DNA from: DASPXK01 sp035637315 | GTDB taxonomy: Bacteria > Chloroflexota > UBA6077 > JACCZL01 | Direction: 5' to 3' | Assembly (NCBI GenBank): GCA_035637315.1 | Contig: DASPXK010000387.1 | Span: 1-27,129 of the forward strand | DNA: 27,129 bases | In this document: in pieces, positions 15,223 through 22,777 of the stretch | How the letters are laid out: every line of letters begins with the position of its first letter | How positions within the stretch are numbered: the first letter of the stretch is position 1 | Notes under the pieces: model-generated | The model's input: the letters and a program-made list of their open reading frames with translations, nothing else | What the model was told of the DNA's origin: nothing | Database searches by the model: none | Position numbers and translations under genes: made by a program

Positions 15223-16272
15223 TTAGCGGCCTACACTGATAGTCCCCCGATCGTCATTCAGCTCGCCAATGATGGCCGCCGCTGGCGTCCGCGCGGCGCG
15301 TAGTTTGGCGACCAGATCGCCTGACCGTTCAGGGGGCACGGCAATGAGCAGACCGCCCGAAGTCTGCGCGTCGGACAACAGCAGTCGAGTCGTCTCGTCG
15401 ACCTCGGGCGCCCAGCGAACCACCTCTGCCAAGGCCTCGGCGTTGGCTCGGCTCCCACCTGGCACGAATCCCTGCTGGGCAAGTGCGGCGGCGCCGCCAA
15501 GGATCGGCACACGGTCGGCGTGAACGCGTGCCCCAACTCGGCTGGCTCGTAAGATCTCGGCAAGGTGGCCGAGCAGCCCGAAGCCCGTCACGTCGGTCGC
15601 CGCGTCGACCCCGACCTCGAGCATGGCGTCGGCTGCCATCCGATTCAGGGTCGTCATCATCTCGACCGCCGCTTCGACTGTCTGCTGCTCGACGCGGTCA
15701 GCCTTGATGGCCGTTGTGATGACGCCGATGCCGAGCGGCTTGGTTAGCACGAGCAGATCGCCCGGCCGCCCGCCAGCGTTGGTGACGACGCGCTCCGGGT
15801 GGACCGTCCCAATGACGACCAGGCCGTACTTCAGCTCCGGGTCGTCGATGCTGTGGCCACCGGCGATAACGATGCCAGCCTCGCTGGCCTTGGCGGCGCC
15901 TCCGCGCAAGATGGCCTCCAGGCATTCGAGCGGCAGCCGGTCACGCGGGAAGTTGACCACGTTGAGGGCGAAGATCGGGCGTGCGCCCATCGCGAATACG
16001 TCGCTGAGCGCGTTCGCCGCCGCCACCGCCCCAAACGTCTCGGCATCGTCGACGACAGGCGTGATGAAGTCGAGCGTGGCGACCAGCGCCAGGTCGTCGG
16101 CGAGGCGGTAAACCGCCGCGTCGTCGGCCGTGGCTGGACCCACGATCAAGCGCGGGTCGACAGCCGGAGGTAGGTGGCGCAGGACCTGCGCAAGCTCAGC
16201 CGGGCTGAGCTTGCACGCTCAACCGGCTCCGTGGCTGAAGCTGGTCAGGCGGATGTTCTCGTCTGCCCGCAA
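15223..16272 (-). CDS. selD: Selenophosphate synthetase, itself a selenoprotein (Sec at residue 18)
   Basis: This enzyme makes selenophosphate from selenide and ATP, the selenium donor for selenocysteine tRNA. From TTG 16272 the frame reads ...ENIRLTSFSHGAG, then TGA (16221-16219), then ACKLSPAEL and on without a stop to 15223, giving 349 residues. E. coli SelD has SHGAGCGCKISP with catalytic Cys17; the TGA falls on that Cys, so it must encode selenocysteine (U18). Downstream are the normal ATP-site parts TADDAAVY, ATLDFITPVVDD, ANALSDVFAMG, AGGHSIDDPE and DVTGFGLLGHL. A hairpin right after the TGA fits a bacterial SECIS. TTG at 16272 has GGGAGG 8 bases upstream; GTG at 16281 is the alternative. 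Gene finders that treat TGA as stop would begin near 16149 and lose the active site. Confidence 0.95.
16190..16214 (-). promoter_or_regulatory. SECIS-like hairpin just after the selD UGA codon
   Basis: Four bases after the UGA the minus strand reads GCAAGCTCAGC, a 3-base loop CCG, then GCTGAGCTTGC: a perfect 11-pair stem. The apical loop begins 15 bases past the UGA, about the distance at which SelB-bound SECIS elements act in bacteria. The stem is entirely coding (CKLSPAELA), so such perfect pairing is unlikely by chance. Confidence 0.85.
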
Positions 16273-16308
16273 GCGCGCCACCTCCCTTCCCTCAGCCTGC
16301 CAAGGCTG

Positions 16309-16317
16309 ATTATCGCA
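16309..16317 (-). promoter_or_regulatory. Extended -10 promoter element for selD
   Basis: TGCGATAAT on the minus strand differs from TGNTATAAT at one base. Transcription would start near 16302, about 30 bases before the TTG start, with the GGGAGG ribosome site between. No strong -35. Confidence 0.45.
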
Positions 16318-16349
16318 GGAAGGACACCGACGACGGACACTCGAGCCCC

Positions 16350-16391
16350 GTCTGTCGTCGGTCGTCGTCTGTCCGTCGTCTACGGTCCTAC
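16350..16391. repeat. 7-nt tandem array between the divergent selD and kinase promoters
   Basis: Six 7-nt units, GTCTGTC, GTCGGTC, GTCGTCT, GTCCGTC, GTCTACG and GTCCTAC, in register. A looser mirror (GACGACGGACAC) precedes at 16329-16340. Confidence 0.65.
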
Positions 16392-16406
16392 CGTCCGTTC
16401 GGTCCC

Positions 16407-16435
16407 TTGAGTCAAAGGCGGCGCGTTGTTATGAT
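16407..16435 (+). promoter_or_regulatory. Sigma-A promoter of the kinase gene
   Basis: TTGAGT (16407-16412), a 17-base spacer, and TATGAT (16430-16435). Both boxes are close to consensus and the spacing is ideal. The start at about 16442 gives a 90-base leader to the TTG at 16533, and rules out the earlier in-frame starts at 16407 and 16431, which lie in the promoter. Confidence 0.65.
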
Positions 16436-16532
16436 CGTGCCGCCGCGAGTCGTACCGGTAGGGGCGGGGTACCGTTCCGCGAGGCCTCGGGGAGACGGCG
16501 ACCGTGGCCGGGGCTCACCCGGAGGCATCGAT

Positions 16533-18572
16533 TTGATCGGGAAACAGATCGGCCATTACGCCATCGTCGGCCACCTCGGCCGTGGCGGGATGGCGACCGT
16601 TTACAAGGCCCACCAGATCGGTCTCGACCGTTCAGTGGCGCTCAAGATCCTCCAGCCGGCGCTCTCAGCCGACGAGATCATCGTCAAGCGCTTCCAGCAG
16701 GAGGCGCGCATCGCGGCCAGCCTGGGCCATCCACGCATAGTCACCATCTACGACGTCGGCGAGTCGGATGGCCTCTTCTATATCGCCATGCGATTCATCG
16801 ACGGAGAGACCCTAGGCCAGCTGTTGCGTCGCGAGGGCCCGCTGGAGCCAGGGCGAGCCCTAAACATGATCGGCCAGGTCGCCGAGGCACTCGACTTCGC
16901 CCACGAGCGGGGCGTCCTGCATCGTGACGTGAAGCCGGCCAACGTCCTGGTCGAGGCCGGCGAGCAAATGACGCTGACCGACTTCGGCATCGCGCGCGCC
17001 TCCGAGCACAGCCAGCTCACCGCCACCCACATGGTCATCGGGACGCCTGAGTACATGTCGCCAGAGCAGGCGCGAGGCGATCCCGTCGACAAGCGAGCCG
17101 ACCTGTACGCACTGGGAGTCTTGCTCTACGAAGCACTGGGCGGGCGGCCTCCGTTCAGCGGCGCCAGCACGCCATCCTTGCTTTACCTGCACGTCCATGA
17201 GGCACCGCCACCAATTCAGACCCTCCGTTCCGACTTGCCCGCGGCCCTGGGGGCGGTCCTGCACAAGGCGCTGGCCAAGGCGCCCGAGGACCGCTTCGCC
17301 ACCGCCCACGAGTTGGTCCGGGCGGCCCGTCAGGCGTTTGAGCCGCACTTCGCGTCGGCCCGCACTGACCCCACGCTACCCGCCGAGCGGCCCACTACGC
17401 CTCGTCCAACGCCACCCTGGTCCGCTCCATCGGCACCAGGCACACCCCCACCCGGCACCGCTCCGGTCCAGGGCCCCGTGAGCTCGGTGCCGGCGACGCC
17501 GGCCGGCGCGGGCGCTGCGTCCGCTTCGCAAGCGCGCCCGGCCGCGTCCGCGCGTACCCTCACCCCGCCACCGATCCCGGGCCAGCAGCGCGGGCGGCCC
17601 GGGCCACCTGCTTCTACCCTACGCATGGGCCCGGGCACGGCCGTCACAGTCGACCAGGCGCGCCCTCGAGCAGCCTGGATACTCGGGCCGGCGGTCGTCG
17701 TAATCACGCTTGTGGCCGTCGGGGCGTTCGTCCTTTATCAGCTCGGCGTCGTCGGGCCCCAGGGCGAGACAACGCCCACCCCGGCGCCAGCCAAGGTCAC
17801 CGCGGCGCCAGCCGTGACCTCCGGCCCCGCCGTGACGGCCGCCCCGCCACCGACAGCCCCCCCGGCGCCAGCCACCGTGACACCGGCGGCGCCTCCGACG
17901 GCCACCTCGCCCCCCGCTACGCCCAGCCCGCAGCAGAGGCTGCAAACAGCTCGCGCGTCGCTCGAGGCCGGAGACTTCGTCCAGGCGCTCGCGCTCTTGA
18001 ACGCGATCAAGCAGACCGACCCGGCCACACCCGGGCTGGACGACGCGCTCTACCAGGCCCACATCGGCTACGGCAAAGCGCTGCTGGACCAGGGCGACTT
18101 CGACCATGGCTACGCCGAGTACACCGAGGCACTCCAGCTCAGGCCGGCTGATGGGGCGGCGATGGACGGCCAGAAACAGGCCGTCTTAGCCAAGAACTGG
18201 GCCCGCATGGAGGCAAGCTGGGGCAAGGATGACGAGGCCGCCATAGCTGCGCTCGAGGAGATCATGCAAGTCGACGCCGGGTACCGCGACACCCGTGCGA
18301 AGCTATACGCGCTCCTCGTCGCGAAGGCGGACCGGCTGCTGGGCGCCGGCGATCGAGACGGGGCCTTGCCGGTCCTGATGCGCGCCCTCGAGGTCAATCC
18401 TGATGGAGCGGAGGCTCGGCAGCGGCTGGCGTCGTACACTCCAACGCCAGCGCCCGTGCGCCCTGCCCCGCCTCCGGCCGCGCCGCCGGCCGCGCCCCCC
18501 GCCCCGGCACCACAGCCAGCGCCCCAGCCACCCGGAGAGAGACCGTTCGTGCCACCCGGCAAGCCGGTGTAG
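16533..18572 (+). CDS. Membrane Ser/Thr protein kinase with extracytoplasmic TPR region
   Basis: About 679 residues. The N-terminal Hanks-type kinase domain (about 5-270) has the glycine loop GRGGMATVYKA, ATP-anchoring K38 in VALKIL, catalytic HRDVKPAN (130-137), DFG (150-152) and the activation segment with GTPEYMSPEQ. A Pro/Thr/Ala-rich linker (about 275-375) leads to one transmembrane helix (about 382-404), another Pro/Ala-rich stretch, TPR-like helical repeats (about 466-632; ASLEAGDFVQALALLNAIKQ, then GKALLDQGDFDHGYAEYTEAL) and a Pro-rich tail. The helical repeats lie outside, the kinase inside, so it is a sensor of the PknB layout with TPRs in place of PASTA domains. TTG at 16533 is chosen for the GGAGG 7 bases upstream and because the kinase domain starts right there. 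Target unknown. Confidence 0.92.
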   Translation: MIGKQIGHYAIVGHLGRGGMATVYKAHQIGLDRSVALKILQPALSADEIIVKRFQQEARIAASLGHPRIVTIYDVGESDGLFYIAMRFIDGETLGQLLRREGPLEPGRALNMIGQVAEALDFAHERGVLHRDVKPANVLVEAGEQMTLTDFGIARASEHSQLTATHMVIGTPEYMSPEQARGDPVDKRADLYALGVLLYEALGGRPPFSGASTPSLLYLHVHEAPPPIQTLRSDLPAALGAVLHKALAKAPEDRFATAHELVRAARQAFEPHFASARTDPTLPAERPTTPRPTPPWSAPSAPGTPPPGTAPVQGPVSSVPATPAGAGAASASQARPAASARTLTPPPIPGQQRGRPGPPASTLRMGPGTAVTVDQARPRAAWILGPAVVVITLVAVGAFVLYQLGVVGPQGETTPTPAPAKVTAAPAVTSGPAVTAAPPPTAPPAPATVTPAAPPTATSPPATPSPQQRLQTARASLEAGDFVQALALLNAIKQTDPATPGLDDALYQAHIGYGKALLDQGDFDHGYAEYTEALQLRPADGAAMDGQKQAVLAKNWARMEASWGKDDEAAIAALEEIMQVDAGYRDTRAKLYALLVAKADRLLGAGDRDGALPVLMRALEVNPDGAEARQRLASYTPTPAPVRPAPPPAAPPAAPPAPAPQPAPQPPGERPFVPPGKPV

Positions 18573-18592
18573 TCGAAATCCCCGGGCCTGGG

Positions 18593-18615
18593 TAGGGGCC
18601 GATTCATCGCGCCCC
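18593..18615. repeat. Palindrome with GTAGGGGC edge between convergent genes
   Basis: GGGGCCGAT (18595-18603) pairs with ATCG-C-GCGCCCC-like sequence (18606-18615) with one bulged base and a 2-nt loop. The permease stop codon (18604-18606) lies at the loop. Its left edge GTAGGGGC matches the palindromes at 3723 and 9272. It could act as a shared transcript end, but there is no T-run. Confidence 0.6.
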
Positions 18616-19545
18616 CTCGTGTGACCGGCTCGGCCGAAGCGGGCCGCGATTGACGAGCACCACGCCCCCGAGGGCCATCACCCCGCCGAGGATCTGCAGC
18701 GGGCCGAGCCGCTCACCCAACAGAACTGCAGCGGCGACGATGGTGGTGACCGGCGTAACGTAGCTGAAGGCCGCCGCCCGCGCGGCGCCGATACGGCGGA
18801 CTCCCTCGTTCCACCATAGATAGGCCAGACAGGATGAGACTACGATCTGATAGCCGATCGCCAGCCAGGTCATGGGGCGCACTTCGCCAAGCGGCATTCG
18901 CAACATCTCCAACAAGGCGAACGGGATCAGGAGCAGCGCGCCGACGAATACGGAGTAGGCGCTCGTTTCGGTCAGCGAGAAACGACCCATCACCATCCGT
19001 ACTCCGACTGAGTAGCTGCCCCAGGAGATGGCGGAACCGATCATCAGCACGTCGCCGAGGAGTCTGAAGTCCCCCTGGCCCCACGGGCCGGGGCCGCCGA
19101 GAACCAGCATCACCAGTCCAGCCAGAGACAGTACGACGCCGGCCAGCCGGATGAGGCCCAGTCGCTCACCGAGCAGGGCGGTCGCCAACAGTACCGTCAC
19201 CAGCGGGTTCGTGCCGTGGATCAGCGTGCCCTCAGCGGCGCCTGTCCACCTCAAACCGGCGGTGAAGAGCGCGCCAAACGCGGTCACACCCAGCACGCCC
19301 AGGCCAAGCAGGGTCGGCCAAGCCCGTGGCGGCGGTACGTGCCAAATTTCACCCCGTCGCCAGAGGACCGCGAGGAGGAGGAGCGAGCCGAGCCCAAACC
19401 GCAGGCAGGCGACCGTCAATGGTGGCAGGTCCTCGACCGAGAACTTCACCGCGACCGCCGATACGCCCCACCCGGCCGCGGCGCCAGCCAGCATCAGATA
19501 CGTGGCCAGCGAATGCCAGCGATCGCCGGTTGACTCACTCTTCAT
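18604..19545 (-). CDS. DMT-superfamily permease (EamA family)
   Basis: A 313-residue inner-membrane transporter with ten predicted helices in two repeated five-helix EamA halves (about 15-145 and 160-300). Typical signs are the WGVSAVAVK opening of the first half, LIHGTNPLVTVLLATALLGERL ending it, and SYVTPVTTIVAAAVLLGERL in the same place in the second half. The family exports amino acids, nucleosides and metabolites; substrate cannot be told. ATG at 19545 is good. It stands alone, convergent with the kinase gene (31-base gap) and with a hairpin repeat just upstream. Confidence 0.92.
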   Translation of the reverse strand: MKSESTGDRWHSLATYLMLAGAAAGWGVSAVAVKFSVEDLPPLTVACLRFGLGSLLLLAVLWRRGEIWHVPPPRAWPTLLGLGVLGVTAFGALFTAGLRWTGAAEGTLIHGTNPLVTVLLATALLGERLGLIRLAGVVLSLAGLVMLVLGGPGPWGQGDFRLLGDVLMIGSAISWGSYSVGVRMVMGRFSLTETSAYSVFVGALLLIPFALLEMLRMPLGEVRPMTWLAIGYQIVVSSCLAYLWWNEGVRRIGAARAAAFSYVTPVTTIVAAAVLLGERLGPLQILGGVMALGGVVLVNRGPLRPSRSHEGAR

Positions 19546-19549
19546 GCTC

Positions 19550-19614
19550 GACGGACGATAGACGATAGACGACCCACCATATGGCCTTTAGTCGTCTATC
19601 GTCTGTCGTCCGTC
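19550..19614. repeat. 7-nt repeat inverted repeat between the permease gene and hrcA
   Basis: Arms of 24 bases (19550-19573 and 19591-19614) pair with a single mismatch across a 17-base loop. Each arm is made of 7-nt units (CGACGGA, CGATAGA, CGATAGA; TCGTCTA, TCGTCTG, TCGTCCG). It lies just upstream of the hrcA promoter. Confidence 0.8.
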
Positions 19615-19638
19615 GTCAGTCCGGCCGGGGCGGGGCGC

Positions 19639-19668
19639 TTGACACCGTCCGGAACGCGGTGATATAGG
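19639..19668 (+). promoter_or_regulatory. Sigma-A promoter of the hrcA heat-shock operon
   Basis: TTGACA (19639-19644) is a perfect -35, followed by an 18-base spacer and TATAGG (19663-19668). Transcription would start near 19675, just ahead of the CIRCE operator. Confidence 0.85.
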
Positions 19669-19683
19669 TTAGGCAAGGCTGGC

Positions 19684-19710
19684 TTAGCACTCTAAGGCTG
19701 AGAGTGCTAG
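19684..19710 (+). promoter_or_regulatory. CIRCE operator (HrcA binding site)
   Basis: TTAGCACTC, a 9-base spacer, then GAGTGCTAG. This matches the CIRCE consensus (TTAGCACTC-N9-GAGTGCTAA) at all but the last base. It sits in the leader right after the promoter, so HrcA represses its own operon and heat releases it. Confidence 0.97.
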
Positions 19711-19784
19711 GCGTGGTGGGGCGTGGGGCCTTGGCGCGCCGCTGGCGTTCCGCGGCGCGCCCTCTTCCCTCGGGGAGGTCGTCG

Positions 19785-20843
19785 GTGGACGTCTCGTCCA
19801 GGCGCCAGCGGATGCTCAAGCACGTAGTTGAGGACTACGTTCGGACGGCGGTGCCGGTGTCGTCGGATGCGATCGTCCGCCGCTACGAGCCGACCTACAG
19901 CCGCGCGACTATCCGAAACGAGCTCGCACAGCTCGAAGAGCTTGGCCTGATCTCACATCCCCACACCTCCGCCGGTCGCGTGCCGACCGACACGGGCTAT
20001 CGCTTCTACGTCGAGCACCTGATGGAGACGACCGTTCCCACGCCCGGCGAGCAGCGAACCATCCGTCACCAGTTTCACCAGGTCGAGCCCGACATCGACC
20101 GCTGGGCTCACCTGGCCTCGACCGTTCTCGCGAACGCGGTCCCAGCCACGGCGGTCGTCACGCCGCCGACCTCGGCCCGCGCGCGAGTGCTGCGCGTGAC
20201 GCTCGTGCAGGTCCACGAGAGTGTCGTCCTGATCACGGCCCTGCTGCATTCGGGCGCCGTCCGCCAGCAGGTGCTCCATGTTCAAGACGGCTCCGAGCGC
20301 GACGACCTCGACCGGATCGGCAACCAGCTCACACGCTTGTTAGACGGCAGGACCGCGGACGAAGTCGCGCGTCTGGCGCAGGGCCTCTCAGGCGTCGAAC
20401 GCCAGGCAGCCGACGTGATCGCCCGGATCGTCGAGCAGGCCGACCAGCAGACGTTCGACGACATCTATTACGAGGGGCTCGGGCACGTGCTGAGCCAGCC
20501 GGAGTTCACGTACAGCCACAAAGCCCTGCCCTTGATCCAGGTCCTGGAGCGTGGCCCCGTCCTGGGACAACTGCTCTCCCAGGCGCTCGACGCCAGGAGC
20601 GTCCTCGTCGTCATTGGCGCCGAACACCCGCTCGAACAGATGCGCGACACGAGCGCCGTGCTGACTCGTTACGGCGTCGTGGACGAGGTCGAGGGCGTTC
20701 TCGGCGTGCTGGGACCAACCAGGATGCCATACTGGCGTGCCGTGGCGATGGTTCGCTTCATGGCCAGTCTGATGGACCTGCTGGTCGCCGAGTCCCTCAT
20801 CGAGGGGAGGTCCAGGAACGTAGGGGAGAGCCATGCCACGTAA
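19785..20843 (+). CDS. hrcA: Heat-shock repressor HrcA
   Basis: A 352-residue repressor that binds CIRCE and is kept active by GroEL. The N-terminal winged helix (about 1-75) has SSRRQRMLKHVVEDYV, the recognition part TYSRATIRNELAQLEELG and YRFYVEHL; GAF-like and dimer regions follow, ending VRFMASLMDLLVAESL. Length is normal. GTG at 19785 is chosen because GGGGAGG lies 6 bases upstream and the family starts here; the longer frame (from 19704) would begin inside the CIRCE site. The 3' end overlaps grpE by 11 bases. With the CIRCE element upstream it controls itself and the following genes. Confidence 0.95.
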   Translation: MDVSSRRQRMLKHVVEDYVRTAVPVSSDAIVRRYEPTYSRATIRNELAQLEELGLISHPHTSAGRVPTDTGYRFYVEHLMETTVPTPGEQRTIRHQFHQVEPDIDRWAHLASTVLANAVPATAVVTPPTSARARVLRVTLVQVHESVVLITALLHSGAVRQQVLHVQDGSERDDLDRIGNQLTRLLDGRTADEVARLAQGLSGVERQAADVIARIVEQADQQTFDDIYYEGLGHVLSQPEFTYSHKALPLIQVLERGPVLGQLLSQALDARSVLVVIGAEHPLEQMRDTSAVLTRYGVVDEVEGVLGVLGPTRMPYWRAVAMVRFMASLMDLLVAESLIEGRSRNVGESHAT

Positions 20844-21453
20844 ACGGAAAGCCGAGCCAGCCCCACCAGACGCCGCGGACTCGACGGCCGTGGCTGGCGA
20901 GGCTGACGCGACCCCACCCGAGATCGAACATGTTCGGAACGAACTTGCCGAAGCCAAGGAGCTGGCCGACCGATACCACAGCAACTGGCAGCGCTCGGCA
21001 GCGGATTTCCAGAACTGGAAGCGTCGCGCCGATCAGGAGAGGGGAGAGGCGATGCGGCTGGCGGAAGCGTCACTCACCGGCGACTTGCTGCGCATCGTCG
21101 ACGACTTCGAGCGCGCCTTCCAGACCATTCCTTCCGAACTGAGGAGGCTGACCTGGGTAGAGGGCGTCGCCATGATCTGGCAGAAGCTGCTCGCGATCTT
21201 GGAGAGCCGTGGCCTCGGCCCGATCGAGGCCCTGGGCAAGGACTTTGACCCGTACCTCCATGAAGCAGTCCTACGCGAGGAGGAAGGGGACCCAAGCGAG
21301 CAGACGAGCGTCGTGGCGGAGCTGCAGCGCGGGTATCGATTCCACGACAAAGTGCTGCGCGCCACCCTCGTCAAGGTCGGCAAGCCGCGCCAAGCCTCCG
21401 CCGTCGGCGATGAGCCCACGCCGGCCGGCTCCGAGCAGACCGCCGGGCGCTGA
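20833..21453 (+). CDS. grpE: Nucleotide exchange factor GrpE
   Basis: A 206-residue co-chaperone that drives ADP release from DnaK. A disordered acidic start (1-32) is followed by the long coiled-coil helix (about 33-85, ELAEAKELADRYHSNWQRSAADFQNWKRRADQE) and the C-terminal beta domain with FDPYLHEAVLREE and LQRGYRFHDKVLRATLVKVGK, the family signature. The ATG overlaps hrcA by 11 bases and has GGGGAG 4-9 bases upstream, which makes it translationally coupled. No dnaK is found between grpE and dnaJ. Confidence 0.96.
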   Translation: MPRKRKAEPAPPDAADSTAVAGEADATPPEIEHVRNELAEAKELADRYHSNWQRSAADFQNWKRRADQERGEAMRLAEASLTGDLLRIVDDFERAFQTIPSELRRLTWVEGVAMIWQKLLAILESRGLGPIEALGKDFDPYLHEAVLREEEGDPSEQTSVVAELQRGYRFHDKVLRATLVKVGKPRQASAVGDEPTPAGSEQTAGR

Positions 21454-21469
21454 GCAGCCGGCCAGGCTG

Positions 21470-21478
21470 TGGCATAAT
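21470..21478 (+). promoter_or_regulatory. Possible extended -10 ahead of dnaJ
   Basis: TGGCATAAT, one mismatch to TGNTATAAT, lies in the 83-base gap between grpE and dnaJ. It may give dnaJ a second, HrcA-independent promoter. No -35 is clear. Confidence 0.35.
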
Positions 21479-21536
21479 TCGCCGCGAAGCACTGCCGAGT
21501 ATGACGAGGGGCACATAGGAGACCGAGCCAACCTGC

Positions 21537-22664
21537 ATGGCGACCACTAAGCGCGACTACTACGAGGTGCTCGGCGTCGAGCGGAATGCGACGGCCGACG
21601 AGATCAGGCGGGCCCACCGCAAGCTGGTTCGCCAGCTCCATCCGGACGTCAACCCCGATGCGAGCGCCGCCGAGCGCTTCAAGGAGGTGCAGGAAGCCTA
21701 CGAGGTCCTGTCCGATGGTGAGAAGCGCACGCTGTACGACCGCTTCGGCCATCTCGCCACGGAGCGAGGCTTCGGAAACGGCAACATGGGGGGTTTCACC
21801 GGCTTCGGCTTCGAGGATATCATCGAGAGCTTCTTCGGGGCCTCCACCCGGGCCGGCCGTCGCAGCCGAGTCCAACGTGGGGCCGACCTGCGCACCGACG
21901 TCACCCTCACCCTGGAGGAGGCCGTCTTCGGCTGCGAGAAGGAGATCTCGTATCCGAAGCACGAGCTGTGCGCACACTGCGGCGGGCGCGGAGTAGAGCC
22001 CGGGACTGAGCCGATCAGGTGCCCGCAGTGCAATGGAACCGGCGAGATCCGACGCGCCCATCAGTCGATCTTCGGCCAGATGGTCAACGTCAGTATGTGC
22101 GAGCGCTGCCGCGGCGAGGGCAGCTTAATTCAGGACCCGTGCAAAGAGTGCCGCGGCCAGGGCGTGGCGCGCATCACCAAGACGCTCAGAGTAAGCATCC
22201 CCGCTGGGATCGACGACAACTCGCAGATCCGCCTGTCCAACGAGGGCGAACCCGGCCCCCGAGGCGGGCCGCCGGGCCACCTGTACCTGGTCATTCACGT
22301 CCAACCCCACCGCTACTTCCGCCGCCAGGGGAACGACCTGTTGGTCGAGCTGCCCATCAACGTGGCCCAGGCGGCGCTCGGCGACGAGCTGGAGATCGAG
22401 TCGCTCGACGGCTCGGTCCAGATCAAGGTACCGGCCGGCACCCAGAGTGGGCGGACCGTCCGCATGCGCGGCAAGGGTGTTCCCTACCTCCGCGATCACG
22501 CTCGCGGCGACCTATTGGTCCGTCTGCGTGTGGTCATCCCGGCCGAGCTGACGCCCACCCAGAAGGACCTGTTCCGCAGGCTGGCCAGCACCTTCGACGG
22601 CCGTGTCGCCCCACAAGAGAACAAGGGCTTTTTCGAGAAGGTCAAGGACGCGTTCATAGGTTAG
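21537..22664 (+). CDS. dnaJ: Chaperone DnaJ (type I)
   Basis: A 375-residue Hsp40. The J domain (4-70) has the HPD motif at 35-37, followed by a short Gly/Phe-rich stretch (GNMGGFTGFGFEDI). The zinc region (about 143-215) carries the four CxxCxGxG repeats as CAHCGGRG, CPQCNGTG, CERCRGEG and CKECRGQG. The two client-binding beta domains and a C-terminal helix (FFEKVKDAFIG) complete it. The G/F region is shorter than in E. coli. ATG at 21537; the nearest purine-rich site (AGGAGA) is about 14 bases upstream, which is rather far. It acts with DnaK and GrpE. Confidence 0.97.
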   Translation: MATTKRDYYEVLGVERNATADEIRRAHRKLVRQLHPDVNPDASAAERFKEVQEAYEVLSDGEKRTLYDRFGHLATERGFGNGNMGGFTGFGFEDIIESFFGASTRAGRRSRVQRGADLRTDVTLTLEEAVFGCEKEISYPKHELCAHCGGRGVEPGTEPIRCPQCNGTGEIRRAHQSIFGQMVNVSMCERCRGEGSLIQDPCKECRGQGVARITKTLRVSIPAGIDDNSQIRLSNEGEPGPRGGPPGHLYLVIHVQPHRYFRRQGNDLLVELPINVAQAALGDELEIESLDGSVQIKVPAGTQSGRTVRMRGKGVPYLRDHARGDLLVRLRVVIPAELTPTQKDLFRRLASTFDGRVAPQENKGFFEKVKDAFIG

Positions 22665-22777
22665 CTGACAGCTGTCAGCCGTCAGCCGGGACGCCCGGCG
22701 TTCGTTCCACCGCGTCGGAGCAGTGTGCAGAAGGTACACGCTGCTGATAGCTGATCGCTGATGGCAGATAGCTGGCT
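22664..22777. repeat. Two 7-nt tandem arrays flanking the dnaJ-prmA gap
   Basis: Left array 22664-22690: GCTGACA, GCTGTCA, GCCGTCA, GCCGGGA. Right array 22743-22777: GCTGATA, GCTGATC, GCTGATG, GCAGATA, GCTGGCT. The two arrays are partly complementary. The prmA ATG (22761) lies in the right one, whose last units encode MADSWL. The roughly 50 bases between show nothing else. Confidence 0.8.

Noticed and set aside
16149..16281. selD as a truncated pseudogene with a premature stop
   Set aside because: The TGA falls exactly on the catalytic Cys codon, conservation continues on both sides and a SECIS-like hairpin follows; decay would not do this.
21033..22061. A 342-codon open frame on the minus strand opposite grpE and dnaJ
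   Set aside because: It spans two genes and their spacer on the other strand, and its composition is that of antisense GC-rich sequence.
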